DNA from: Anaerobium acetethylicum
Lineage (GTDB): Bacteria; Bacillota; Clostridia; Lachnospirales; Lachnospiraceae
Length of the DNA stretch: 56,307 nt
Direction: 5' to 3'
NCBI RefSeq assembly: GCF_900096945.1
Contig: NZ_FMKA01000024.1
Location: 1-56,307 of the forward strand
Positions within the stretch are counted from its first letter, which is position 1; each line of letters starts with the position of its first letter. This document shows, one piece after another, positions 35,686 to 43,241 of this stretch. The notes under the pieces are model-generated. The model did not search any database, had not been told where the DNA came from, and saw only the letters and a list, made by a program, of their open reading frames with translations. Position numbers and translations under genes: made by a program.

Positions 35686-36519
35686 ATGGCTTTTATTCAA
35701 ATGAATCTGTTATCAAAATCACTTATGCGTACAGTACCGGTAAATGTTATTTTGCCGGCTGACAAAATGGTATTTCCGGGAATGCCGGTCAGAGAAGACA
35801 AACCTTACAAGACGCTGTACCTGCTCCATGGCGTGTTCGGCAACTATACAGACTGGGTAAACGGAACAAGAATCCAGCGTTTTGCCGAGGAAAATGATCT
35901 TGTTGTCGTAATGCCTTCCGGAGACAACGCTTTTTATGTGGATCAGCCAAAAGGCAACAATTATTATGGAGAATTTATTGGAAAAGAATTGGTAGAACTT
36001 ACCAGAAAGATGTTTCCGCTTTCTCATAGAAGGGAAGATACCTTCATCGGCGGGCTTTCCATGGGCGGATATGGAGCAATCCGCAATGGCCTGAAATACA
36101 GTGATACCTTTGGATATGTTGTGGCACTTTCCTCTGCGCTGCTGACAGAGAGCCTGCCGGACCGCACAAATGAAGCGCCGTTTTTCCTGGAAACGAGAGA
36201 TTATGCAGAAAGCTGCTTTGGCAATCTGGATGAAGTGCTCACAAGTGATAAGAATCCAAAGTATTTAGTGGAACAGCTGATCAAGGAAGGCAAAGAATTA
36301 CCGGCATTTTTTATGGCCTGTGGAGACCAGGATTCATTGCTTGGCGTAAACCAGGATTTTGCCGACTTTTTAAAAGAGAATCAGGCAGAGATCACCTTTG
36401 AAGTGGGACCTGGTGACCACGAATGGGATTTCTGGGATACCTATATTAAAAAAGGTATTGAGTGGCTGCCGGTGGAAACGGCAGGGCTTGGGATAAATAG
36501 CGGAAATGTAGGAATATAA
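35686..36519 (+). CDS. CE1-like esterase (esterase D / tributyrin esterase family)
   Basis: 277 residues. Alpha/beta hydrolase with LYLLHGVFGNYTDW, the nucleophile elbow GLSMGG (Ser125), Asp in ACGDQDSLL and His in GPGDHEWDFW, a complete triad. The family includes acetyl-xylan, feruloyl and short-chain esterases. No signal peptide; a cytoplasmic role in deacylating imported plant oligosaccharides fits the locus. GAGGAGAAG precedes the ATG. It is the last gene before a strong terminator. Confidence 0.9.
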   Translation: MAFIQMNLLSKSLMRTVPVNVILPADKMVFPGMPVREDKPYKTLYLLHGVFGNYTDWVNGTRIQRFAEENDLVVVMPSGDNAFYVDQPKGNNYYGEFIGKELVELTRKMFPLSHRREDTFIGGLSMGGYGAIRNGLKYSDTFGYVVALSSALLTESLPDRTNEAPFFLETRDYAESCFGNLDEVLTSDKNPKYLVEQLIKEGKELPAFFMACGDQDSLLGVNQDFADFLKENQAEITFEVGPGDHEWDFWDTYIKKGIEWLPVETAGLGINSGNVGI

Positions 36520-36564
36520 GCAGGATACTTTTTCACTGTTGTTTGCTGAAAATCTAAGAATAAT

Positions 36565-36613
36565 AACTCCCAACGATATTCTGAACAGAAAAGAGTATCG
36601 TTGGGAGTTTTGA
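36565..36613. terminator. Strong terminator between convergent genes
   Basis: AACTCCCAACGATA (36565-36578) pairs perfectly with TATCGTTGGGAGTT (36596-36609), with TTTT to the right; it lies between the esterase gene (+) and the GH43 gene (-). Confidence 0.9.
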
Positions 36614-36619
36614 TTTTAG

Positions 36620-37693
36620 TTATTCAAAATCCTCTATGTGCCATTCGTTTTTCCAGTCGATATAAGCCATTTCCCCATCAAATCGGATCGGCAGCCAGAC
36701 ATAATCTGCGATAGCGGTGTTCGATTCAATATCCATATTGTCTGCAAACGCAAGTGCCTCAGGAGTGGCGTTGGCAAGAGCTTCCTCCCTGGATCCATAT
36801 TTGAACATGGACTCAAATATTTGTGAATAAGTATCATAGGACAGATCCATATGCTCTGGAAGCCATCGGTCTGCGAGGGCAATGTACAGATCTTTTTTGC
36901 CGGGCACCTTGAACACACTGGTAATCTGGCTGTGGAAACTGGTATTGCTTTCGTCAGAAGGATGTGGATTGCCAAGTACCTGGAATGGTCCATGCCAGCT
37001 GTCGGCTATGGCGACTTCGCTTGGATTTGGTAAATAGCCTGTGGTGCCGCTGGTTACAAGGTAATGCTTATGGTTCCTCATAAAATGTGCGGTTGCTTCC
37101 CGTACATAGGGAGGATAGGGACGGGGAAAATGAGTGCTGTAATAGCCGGTCACATCGGTATAATCATCCGTAAGGTCGGCACAGATGGTCTCGCTATGTA
37201 CGCGCTCGAAATAGTAGTATGCCTTTCCGTCTGGCGCAACTACCAGGTCAAAATCCCCTGCACTCATGTTCAACGGACGCAATCCTTCCCTTACCTTTGT
37301 GTAAGGGCCCAGGAACGCATCGGCAGTCAGAACTGTCTCGCTTTGTGTCTGGTCCTTGTTCATGATTTTGAGCCATGTGACATATTTTTTTGTCTGCGCA
37401 TTATAGATGATATGAGGGCGGTCCATGCATGCAGTTGGATGCAGGCTGCTTGTCAAATCATCCGGTTCGGGTGGAATGATCAGACCCTTGTCTTCCCAGT
37501 TATATAAATCCTTTGAAGCATAGCAGCGCACGCCCCAGTGCCAGATTCCACTGCCGGGAACTGTCTTTTCTTTGTTCTCGCCATACCAGTAATACGTATC
37601 GTCCAGATACATGATAGAGCCGCCATGGGCCTGGATCCGGTTTCCGTTGGTGTCCAGCCATACCTGGCCTGGACGGATTGAAGAATAATTCAT
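36620..37693 (-). CDS. GH43-family glycosidase (galactan 1,3-beta-galactosidase-like)
   Basis: 357 residues from the ATG at 37693, ten bases after AAAGGAG; a GTG three codons earlier is too close to that site. Five-bladed propeller pattern: IQAHGGSIMYLDDTYYWYGENKE, YASKDLYNWEDKGLI, DRPHIIYN, GDFDLVVAPDGKAYYYFER and GYYSTHFPRPYPPYVREATAHFMRN. The usual N-terminal catalytic Asp of GH43 is replaced by AHGG, as in the exo-1,3-galactanase-type subfamily, so activity on arabinogalactan side chains or backbone is likelier than xylosidase activity. No signal peptide. The gene is divergent from an AraC regulator 178 bp away. Confidence 0.85.
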   Translation of the reverse strand: MNYSSIRPGQVWLDTNGNRIQAHGGSIMYLDDTYYWYGENKEKTVPGSGIWHWGVRCYASKDLYNWEDKGLIIPPEPDDLTSSLHPTACMDRPHIIYNAQTKKYVTWLKIMNKDQTQSETVLTADAFLGPYTKVREGLRPLNMSAGDFDLVVAPDGKAYYYFERVHSETICADLTDDYTDVTGYYSTHFPRPYPPYVREATAHFMRNHKHYLVTSGTTGYLPNPSEVAIADSWHGPFQVLGNPHPSDESNTSFHSQITSVFKVPGKKDLYIALADRWLPEHMDLSYDTYSQIFESMFKYGSREEALANATPEALAFADNMDIESNTAIADYVWLPIRFDGEMAYIDWKNEWHIEDFE

Positions 37694-37871
37694 TATGAGC
37701 ACACTCCTTTTTTTATAAGGTTATTGTATAATACAGACAGAATATCTGCCATTTCACAAGCAGACAGAAGTTCTTGCAGCATCGGACATGCAGTTATAAT
37801 GCGGTGGTGTCAAAAGGTATTTTGCACCCTGACACCTGCGGATTTTTCAGAATAAATGGAGGGCGATCCAA

Positions 37872-38951
37872 TTGCACAATATAGACGAGTTATTACATCT
37901 GCCAATGACAGAATTTGAATATTCGTTAAAAAACTACACAGATTCTCATCCGGAATGGAAGGATCGAATTCTGACTTCTTCTGAACTGTCTGTGTTTCTC
38001 GGGGAATATTTCGCTACGAGAAAAGAATTCCAGAATAAAGAGAATGAGCATTGGAGCTGGATTGACAGTGACATCAGAAACTGCCAGCAGGAAAAAACGT
38101 TTATACCTCAGAAATTCGATATTTCTGTAGGACGAATGCTCCGATATATGCCGGCCCACTGGCATACTAACGATTACTTTGAGCTCTACTATGTTTTTAC
38201 AGGAAGCTGCGAACTGCATTTTGAAAATGAAGTGATTACAATGGGTCCGGGGACCATTGTCCTGCTCTCGCCTGCAACCCGCCATGCCAGCCCATGCTAC
38301 AGCGACGATTGTGTCCTGTTCTATTATATGATTCGCACCAGTACCTTCAATATGGTGTTCTGGAACAATCTGACGGACCAGAACCTGATGTCTGCCTTTT
38401 TCAAGAAAGCGCTAAACGGAGAAGGCGGCAAGTCCTATCTCCATTTTGAAACCCGGGAAGACGGAGGGATTCAGTCATTGCTGTACGAGATCTATAAGGA
38501 ATACCAGAGTGGCGACATATACAGTCCTCAGATGATGAACTCCATAATGAGCATGTTTTTCATCCAGCTGCTGCGCAGCTATAAAAATGAGGTATACCTG
38601 CCTTCGGATGCGTCGTTCCATTGGAATCCCTGTTTTGGAGAAATTTTTTCCTATATACAGAATCATTATCACACAGTCACATTGAAGGATCTGGCAGAAC
38701 AGTTCAACTACAGCGAACGCCAGCTGACACGCATTATCTATGCGGCTACGAACCGTAACTTTTCAGAAGTGCTGCTTGATTTGAGAATGCACAACGCTGC
38801 CGGATATCTTGCTACGACGTCCCTGAGTGCAGAAAAAATTGCAGAACTGGTTGGTTATGGAAATGCCAGCAGTTTTTACAGAGCCTTTGGGAAATTCCAT
38901 GGCTGTTCGCCAAGTGAGTATAGAAGGAAAGCCGCTGATTTTCAACATTGA
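37872..38951 (+). CDS. AraC-family regulator with cupin sensing domain
   Basis: 359 residues from a TTG at 37872, eight bases after GGAGGG; the next in-frame ATG (37905) has no site. An N-terminal helical extension of about 80 residues is followed by a cupin (MPAHWHTNDYFELYYVFTGSCELHFENEVITMGPGTIVLLSPATRHA) and a C-terminal AraC domain (LAEQFNYSERQLTRIIYAATN, then EKIAELVGYGNASSFYRAFGKFHGCSPSEYRR). It probably controls the divergent GH43 gene. The intergenic region contains GGTGTCA...TGACACC (37805-37836), a possible operator. Confidence 0.9.
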   Translation: MHNIDELLHLPMTEFEYSLKNYTDSHPEWKDRILTSSELSVFLGEYFATRKEFQNKENEHWSWIDSDIRNCQQEKTFIPQKFDISVGRMLRYMPAHWHTNDYFELYYVFTGSCELHFENEVITMGPGTIVLLSPATRHASPCYSDDCVLFYYMIRTSTFNMVFWNNLTDQNLMSAFFKKALNGEGGKSYLHFETREDGGIQSLLYEIYKEYQSGDIYSPQMMNSIMSMFFIQLLRSYKNEVYLPSDASFHWNPCFGEIFSYIQNHYHTVTLKDLAEQFNYSERQLTRIIYAATNRNFSEVLLDLRMHNAAGYLATTSLSAEKIAELVGYGNASSFYRAFGKFHGCSPSEYRRKAADFQH

Positions 38952-38958
38952 GTGGAGT

Positions 38959-39211
38959 GTCAAAAGCCCATTTACAAAATAGTATTCGTCAATTCGCACA
39001 AGTTTAAACAATGAGGACGTGATGCAAAACATGTTCATTCGCAGCGCGCTCTCGCTTAGATGAAGACGTAGTGGTACGTAGGGCCGCAGAATACGCGGCC
39101 CAAATACCAACGTCTTCATAAAGCTGCTCATTAAACAATGTTTTGTATCACTGCGTGTCAGGTGGCGGATGTGCAAATTGACGAAGCCGAGGTTCATGAT
39201 GTGCTTTTGAC
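38959..39211. repeat. Structured dispersed repeat, family A, copy 2 (long palindromic form)
   Basis: A 253-bp near-symmetric structure centred at 39085. From outside in: GTCAAAAGC/GCTTTTGAC (38959-38967 with 39203-39211); a 15-bp arm TTCGTCAATT-C-GCAC with GTGC-A-AATTGACGAA (38985-38999 with 39171-39185); P1 of 14 bp (39019-39032 with 39138-39151, one G-U); GCAGC/GCTGC; P2 ATGAAGACGT/ACGTCTTCAT (39060-39069 with 39110-39119); TGGTA/TACCA; and P4 GGGCCGC/GCGGCCC (39081-39087 with 39095-39101). Internal loops outside P1 are of equal size on both sides (17 and 19 nt). Confidence 0.88.
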
Positions 39212-39225
39212 GCTCTAATCAATAT

Positions 39226-41073
39226 GATGTTGGGGTCAAATAGCCCCTCTTTAGTACCTTGAAAATTACACACATATATTTTTGACGCTTTCTGTTATAA
39301 TGGATATATCAGAAAGGCGGTGTTTTATGGCATTCCATACCAATAGTTCACAACAATACTCATTAGCGGATATCACAAATATATTAACAGCTCGTGAGAA
39401 AAAAGTATTGGAAAACTCATGGGCCAAAATCTTTGCGGAAGAGATTTTTCCATTTATAGATGAAGGACGTTTTCGTGTGCTTTACTCAACCAGAACCCAA
39501 TGCCGATCCAATACACCAGTGAATGTCAGCGTTGGCGCACTTATTATTAAGGAACTGTTCCAAATTTCCGATGATGAAGTTGTAGAAAATCTAATGCTTG
39601 ACCCAAGATATCAGTATGCATTGCATACAACCAGTTATGAAGAACAGCCTCTGAGTGATAAAACACTTTCTCGTTTTAGAAAACGCTGCTATGATTACGA
39701 GTCTGCTTATGGGATTGACTTATTGCATGAATGTGTAGCCGATTTAAGCGGTAAGATTGCTAAGATGATGAATATAAATTCCCATATTAAGCGAATGGAT
39801 TCTCTGATGATTGAAGCAAACATCAAAAATCTTAGCCGTGCAGAGCTACTTTATACCTGTGTAGCAAAACTTGTAGCATACATTCACAAGGAAAACAGAG
39901 ATGATATTCTGGAAGGTTTGGAGCATTACTATAATCCAAATGATTTCAATCAAACATTTTACTACAATGACAGCACTGGGACGGATGAGCGCACCAATGC
40001 TATTCTCCGTGATGCAGATAAACTATTGAAGTTATGCAATTCTGACTATGATACGATTACCGAATATCAACTTTTAATAAGATGCCTTTCTGAACAAACA
40101 GTCGTTGAGAATTCAGTACGAAGGCTTCGTAACAAAGAAGATGGTGGATTTTCTTCATCCATGCTTCAAAATCCAACTGATCCAGATGCAACATATCGCG
40201 AAAAAGCCGGTAAGAAATATCGCGGCTACGTGGCAAACTTTGAAGAATCCGTCGGCGAAAATGGTTCTGTAGTTACGGATTACCAATTCGAACAAAATAC
40301 TTATAGTGACAGTCAGTTTCTTAAAGATAATTTACAACAAACAGAACTACAAAAGGAAACTACAATCCTTGTTACAGATGGCGCGTATAGCGGAGCAGAG
40401 AACACAAGTCTGGCAGCCGCTAAAAATATCCGATTGGTTACAACTGATTTAACCGGAAGAGATGTACCAGATATTTATGCTGATTTCGAAATGAATAAAG
40501 AGGGCACCCTAATTATGAAATGCCCGGCTGGATATTCTCCGAAAAGCTGTTGCTGTTCTAGTAGTAATGGGCATGTGCATGCTTCCTTTTTAAAAGAACT
40601 TTGTCTCAACTGTCCACATAAGAATGAATGCAGAGTTAAAATATATAAAAATGTCTGTTCAGTGGATATATCTGCTACAGCACAATATCGTGCTAAAACA
40701 CGTCGTTACATGAAAACTGATGAACTTAAAGCACTCGCCCGACTACGCAACGGGGTTGAGACCATTCCTTCTATTTTGAGAAGTCAGTATCAGGTAGATC
40801 GAATGTCTGTCCGCGGAAAAATCCGGAGTAGATTTTTCTTTGGATGCAAAATTGCAGCATTGAATGTACGTAAGCTATTTACTTTCCGAAATGGCTTGGG
40901 ACACTATGCGCAAAATTCATTGTTAGCCAGCTGATATAATAAAAAAACAGGCTTATTTAGTGGATGATTAACGATTTATCCTTTTTAAGTAATGTTCTTT
41001 TGAAAAATATGTGTGAAATTTTCAAGGTGCTAAAGTATTGGGGGAATAAAAATCCTTAATTGACCCCAACATC
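39226..41073 (+). mobile_element. IS1182-family insertion sequence (1848 bp) with 8-bp target duplication
   Basis: The ends are inverted repeats: GATGTTGGGGTCAA at 39226 and its complement ending at 41073, with a second matching block further in (ACCTTGAAAATT...CACACATAT on both sides). The sequence ATCAATAT flanks it directly at 39218-39225 and 41074-41081, the duplicated target. One intact transposase fills the element. Intact ends, duplication and gene indicate a fairly recent insertion. Confidence 0.92.
39327..40934 (+). CDS. IS1182-family transposase
   Basis: 535 residues from the ATG at 39327 (AGAAAGGCGG upstream). The N-terminal DUF772-like domain reads SVGALIIKELFQISDDEVVENLMLDPRYQYAL; the DDE core includes ITNDGAYSG-like TTILVTDGAYSGAENTSLAAAKN; a Cys cluster (CPAGYSPKSCCCSS, then CLNCPHKNEC) and the IS1182-type tail (RMSVRGKIRSRFFFGCKIAALNVRKL) follow. 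The reading frame is unbroken, so the transposase is probably active. Confidence 0.93.
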   Translation: MAFHTNSSQQYSLADITNILTAREKKVLENSWAKIFAEEIFPFIDEGRFRVLYSTRTQCRSNTPVNVSVGALIIKELFQISDDEVVENLMLDPRYQYALHTTSYEEQPLSDKTLSRFRKRCYDYESAYGIDLLHECVADLSGKIAKMMNINSHIKRMDSLMIEANIKNLSRAELLYTCVAKLVAYIHKENRDDILEGLEHYYNPNDFNQTFYYNDSTGTDERTNAILRDADKLLKLCNSDYDTITEYQLLIRCLSEQTVVENSVRRLRNKEDGGFSSSMLQNPTDPDATYREKAGKKYRGYVANFEESVGENGSVVTDYQFEQNTYSDSQFLKDNLQQTELQKETTILVTDGAYSGAENTSLAAAKNIRLVTTDLTGRDVPDIYADFEMNKEGTLIMKCPAGYSPKSCCCSSSNGHVHASFLKELCLNCPHKNECRVKIYKNVCSVDISATAQYRAKTRRYMKTDELKALARLRNGVETIPSILRSQYQVDRMSVRGKIRSRFFFGCKIAALNVRKLFTFRNGLGHYAQNSLLAS

Positions 41074-41087
41074 ATCAATATTAAGGT

Positions 41088-41140
41088 TTGAAAAATGCAG
41101 CGGAATATGGTATAACTGAGATAGATGCAAACGATTGCAT
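41088..41140 (+). promoter_or_regulatory. Promoter and LacI-type operator of the downstream regulator gene
   Basis: TTGAAA (41088-41093) and TATAAC (41111-41116) are exactly 17 bp apart. ATGCAAACGATTGCAT (41125-41140) is a perfect match to the LacI/GalR-type palindrome TGCAA-N-CG-N-TTGCA and covers the expected start of transcription, indicating autorepression. Confidence 0.8.
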
Positions 41141-41183
41141 ATAAATTGCATAAAATTGTATGTGGAAGAGGGGAAGTGCAAAG

Positions 41184-42182
41184 ATGGCTACTTTAAAAGA
41201 TGTTGCAAAGCTGGCATGCGTGGATGTCAGCACCGTATCCAGGGCGTTGAACAATACCTCTTACGTCCATCCGGAGACTAAGAAAAAGATCTATGCAGCG
41301 GTGGAGCGGCTCAGCTATAAACCAAACCTGATTGCGAAAAGCCTGCGGCAGGGCAAACGGAATGCGATCGGCGTCGTGGTTCCGGGTATCAACTTTTCGA
41401 TTTTCAGTGAAATTGTACAGGGGATAGAACTCGAGGCGCGTAAACTGGGATACAGCATCATGATCTGCAATACCAATGACAATCCGGATTCCGAGGAGGA
41501 ATGCCTGAACCGCTTCCGTAATGGCCTGGTGGACGGGATCATCATTGCGTCCACAGGACAGAATATGAGGCTCCTGCGGGATATTAGTGCTTCAGGCATT
41601 GCAGTCGTCCAGATGGTCAGAAAGCAGGATAAGGAATTCAGCAGCGTGGTGGCGGATTATGATGCATGCGGCTATGAGGGCGTAAAATACTTGTATGCAA
41701 AGGGCTGCAGGCATATCGGATTCATAAACGGACCTATGGATATCATACCTTATAAGGAGAGATACAGGGGATATCACAGGGCAATGAAAGAATGCGGATG
41801 CGAAGAGATGGTGACAGAATCGACGCAGCATCTGGGGGACTACTTCCAGGATGGATATGCCGGCGTGGCGAAACTGCTGGAGAAAGATCCGGAGCTCGAC
41901 GCGATTATCGTTGCAGCGGATCTTCAGGGATTAGGCGTGATAAGGGCCCTGAAAGAAAGAAAAATAAAGATTCCGGATGAGATCAAGGTAATGAGCCTTA
42001 CGGGACATTCTATCGGAAGTATGATGGAAACAACAATGACTTCCATGGAAATGCCGGCTAAAGAGATGGGGGTCCGGCTTACGGGAATGATTGTGGAGCA
42101 CATCGATGCAGATGCGGACCATCAGCCGAACCGGCAGCATGTAGTATTTGATGCTTCGCTGGTGGAGCGGGAAACGACGTAA
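41184..42182 (+). CDS. LacI-family transcriptional regulator
   Basis: 332 residues from the ATG at 41184 (GAGGGGAAG upstream). N-terminal helix-turn-helix ATLKDVAKLACVDVSTVSRALNN and hinge helix (AKSLRQGKRNAIGVVVPG), followed by a periplasmic-binding-protein-like effector domain (YSIMICNTNDNPDSEEECLNRF, then YAKGCRHIGFINGP). It probably represses itself through the operator at 41125-41140. No metabolic gene is adjacent in the same direction, so its other targets are not visible here. Confidence 0.93.
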   Translation: MATLKDVAKLACVDVSTVSRALNNTSYVHPETKKKIYAAVERLSYKPNLIAKSLRQGKRNAIGVVVPGINFSIFSEIVQGIELEARKLGYSIMICNTNDNPDSEEECLNRFRNGLVDGIIIASTGQNMRLLRDISASGIAVVQMVRKQDKEFSSVVADYDACGYEGVKYLYAKGCRHIGFINGPMDIIPYKERYRGYHRAMKECGCEEMVTESTQHLGDYFQDGYAGVAKLLEKDPELDAIIVAADLQGLGVIRALKERKIKIPDEIKVMSLTGHSIGSMMETTMTSMEMPAKEMGVRLTGMIVEHIDADADHQPNRQHVVFDASLVERETT

Positions 42183-42256
42183 CAAACGGAATATGTATTG
42201 AACTTATGAAAGAATAGTAAATTATAGAAAACAGGAATATGGTTTGTTTGAAAGAA

Positions 42257-42300
42257 AAAGGATTGCTATCTGCCGCAAGGCAGATAGCAATCCTTTGTTG
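42257..42300. terminator. Long perfect hairpin terminator
   Basis: An 18-bp perfect stem (42257-42274 with 42279-42296) closed by a GCAA tetraloop, with A-rich and T-rich flanks on both sides. Confidence 0.9.
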
Positions 42301-42350
42301 TAACTATTCAGGACTACGTCCTTCATAGTCACAGATGATCTGAACAGTTC
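42301..42350 (-). repeat. Family B element, internally deleted (50 bp)
   Basis: On the minus strand it starts with AACTGTTCAG and ends with CTGAATAGTTA, with only hairpin 3 (GGAC-GTA-GTCC) and about 14 bp between. Hairpins 1 and 2 are missing. Both terminal inverted repeats are kept, which is how MITE-like internal deletions look. Confidence 0.75.
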
Positions 42351-42359
42351 CCCTTTTTT

Positions 42360-42845
42360 TCAATATTCGTCTTCCCGTCTTCCGAATTCCGGAGATTCAA
42401 TCCAGTCTTCAGCATGGGTGAGCAGGCGGTCCAATTCTTCTATGAGCTCCAAATGCTTCGTTTCCTGCTGGACCAGGTATTCGAACAGCTTCTTCTCATC
42501 ATCCGTAGAAGCGCCTGCCAGGAATTCGCTGTACAGATCGATGCTCTTCTTTTCCATTTCGGCAGCTGTCCGGTAGAAAAGCAGCTGAGCATGCTGTTTG
42601 CCGCTAACTTCAATGTCTTTTGCGTCAGCAAAAACGTTTTTTGCATCGGCAGGCAGTTTGGAATCCGGGAGTTCATAGGCAAGGTTGCTTTTTTTGCCTT
42701 CCAGGATTTCAGCGTGCGTCTTCTCTTCATCTGCCATCAGATTGCAGACTGAATTTAAATGGGTACCTTTGTTAAGTTCTGCCTGTTCACGGTAGTATTT
42801 TTCACCATCAAGTTCCATTTGAATTGCAAATTCCAATGTGTTCAT
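42360..42845 (-). CDS. Ferritin-like / rubrerythrin-related protein
   Basis: 161 residues, a four-helix bundle of rubrerythrin type: MNTLEFAIQMELDGEKYYREQAE, LMADEEKTHAEILE, then a second half FYRTAAEMEKKSIDLYSEFLAG and YLVQQETKHLELIEEL. The E-x6-Y and E-E-x2-H pairs in each half can hold a di-iron site. The C-terminal rubredoxin domain of true rubrerythrins is absent. It may take part in peroxide defence or iron handling in this anaerobe. GGAGGA precedes the ATG; an ATTATA (-10 TATAAT on the minus strand) lies at 42937-42942. Confidence 0.85.
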   Translation of the reverse strand: MNTLEFAIQMELDGEKYYREQAELNKGTHLNSVCNLMADEEKTHAEILEGKKSNLAYELPDSKLPADAKNVFADAKDIEVSGKQHAQLLFYRTAAEMEKKSIDLYSEFLAGASTDDEKKLFEYLVQQETKHLELIEELDRLLTHAEDWIESPEFGRREDEY

Positions 42846-43241
42846 AGAAAAATCCTCCTTTTCGTTTATGCAACGCCAGCAATCTGTAATCAGGCGTCTG
42901 ATGATCCGGCCTGTTCGAAGCCCCGTTTCTGCTTATATTATAGCATAAGAACAGGATATTTAAATGAAAAATTATGGTTTTTGATGATTATAGCCAGATA
43001 TGCAGAGAGGAGTTCAGTCATTTGTGCAAGGACCTGGGAAATGCAAAGAATAGGAAAAAAGAGTTGTTGAATTTGATTGTTAAATAATAACATAAGTGAT
43101 AAAATAACTAATATTTGTGTGTGTTTTTTTGTTTGTATATGTTTGATTGAATAAATACAAAAATAGTGTCTTATCAGATCAGGAAGGACGAAGTTCTGAA
43201 GCGTTATTATTCAGGTAAGTCCAAAAGGAGAAAACAGGAAT
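42846..43241 (+). promoter_or_regulatory. Regulatory gap before the pel operon
   Basis: 396 bp, AT-rich. The best promoter for the pel operon is TTGTTA (43077-43082), 17 bp, TAAAAT (43100-43105), giving a leader of about 130 nt. The leader holds a T-rich stretch (43120-43135) and a family B fragment. No GEMM-type cyclic-di-GMP riboswitch was recognised. Confidence 0.5.
43180..43206 (+). repeat. Partial family B element (right end)
   Basis: GAAGGACGAAGTTCTGAAGCGTTA matches the family B right end (GAAGGACGTAGTCCTGAATAGTTA) at most positions, in the same orientation and about 36 bp before the pelD start. Confidence 0.45.

Noticed and set aside
38952-39225. Integron attC site
   Set aside because: Long palindromes can suggest attC, but there is no integrase, no gene cassette array and no R/L core-site pattern.
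42846-43241. Cyclic-di-GMP riboswitch before the pel operon
   Set aside because: Expected from the PelD biology, but no GEMM-I/II core was found; the leader holds only an AT-rich promoter and a family B fragment.
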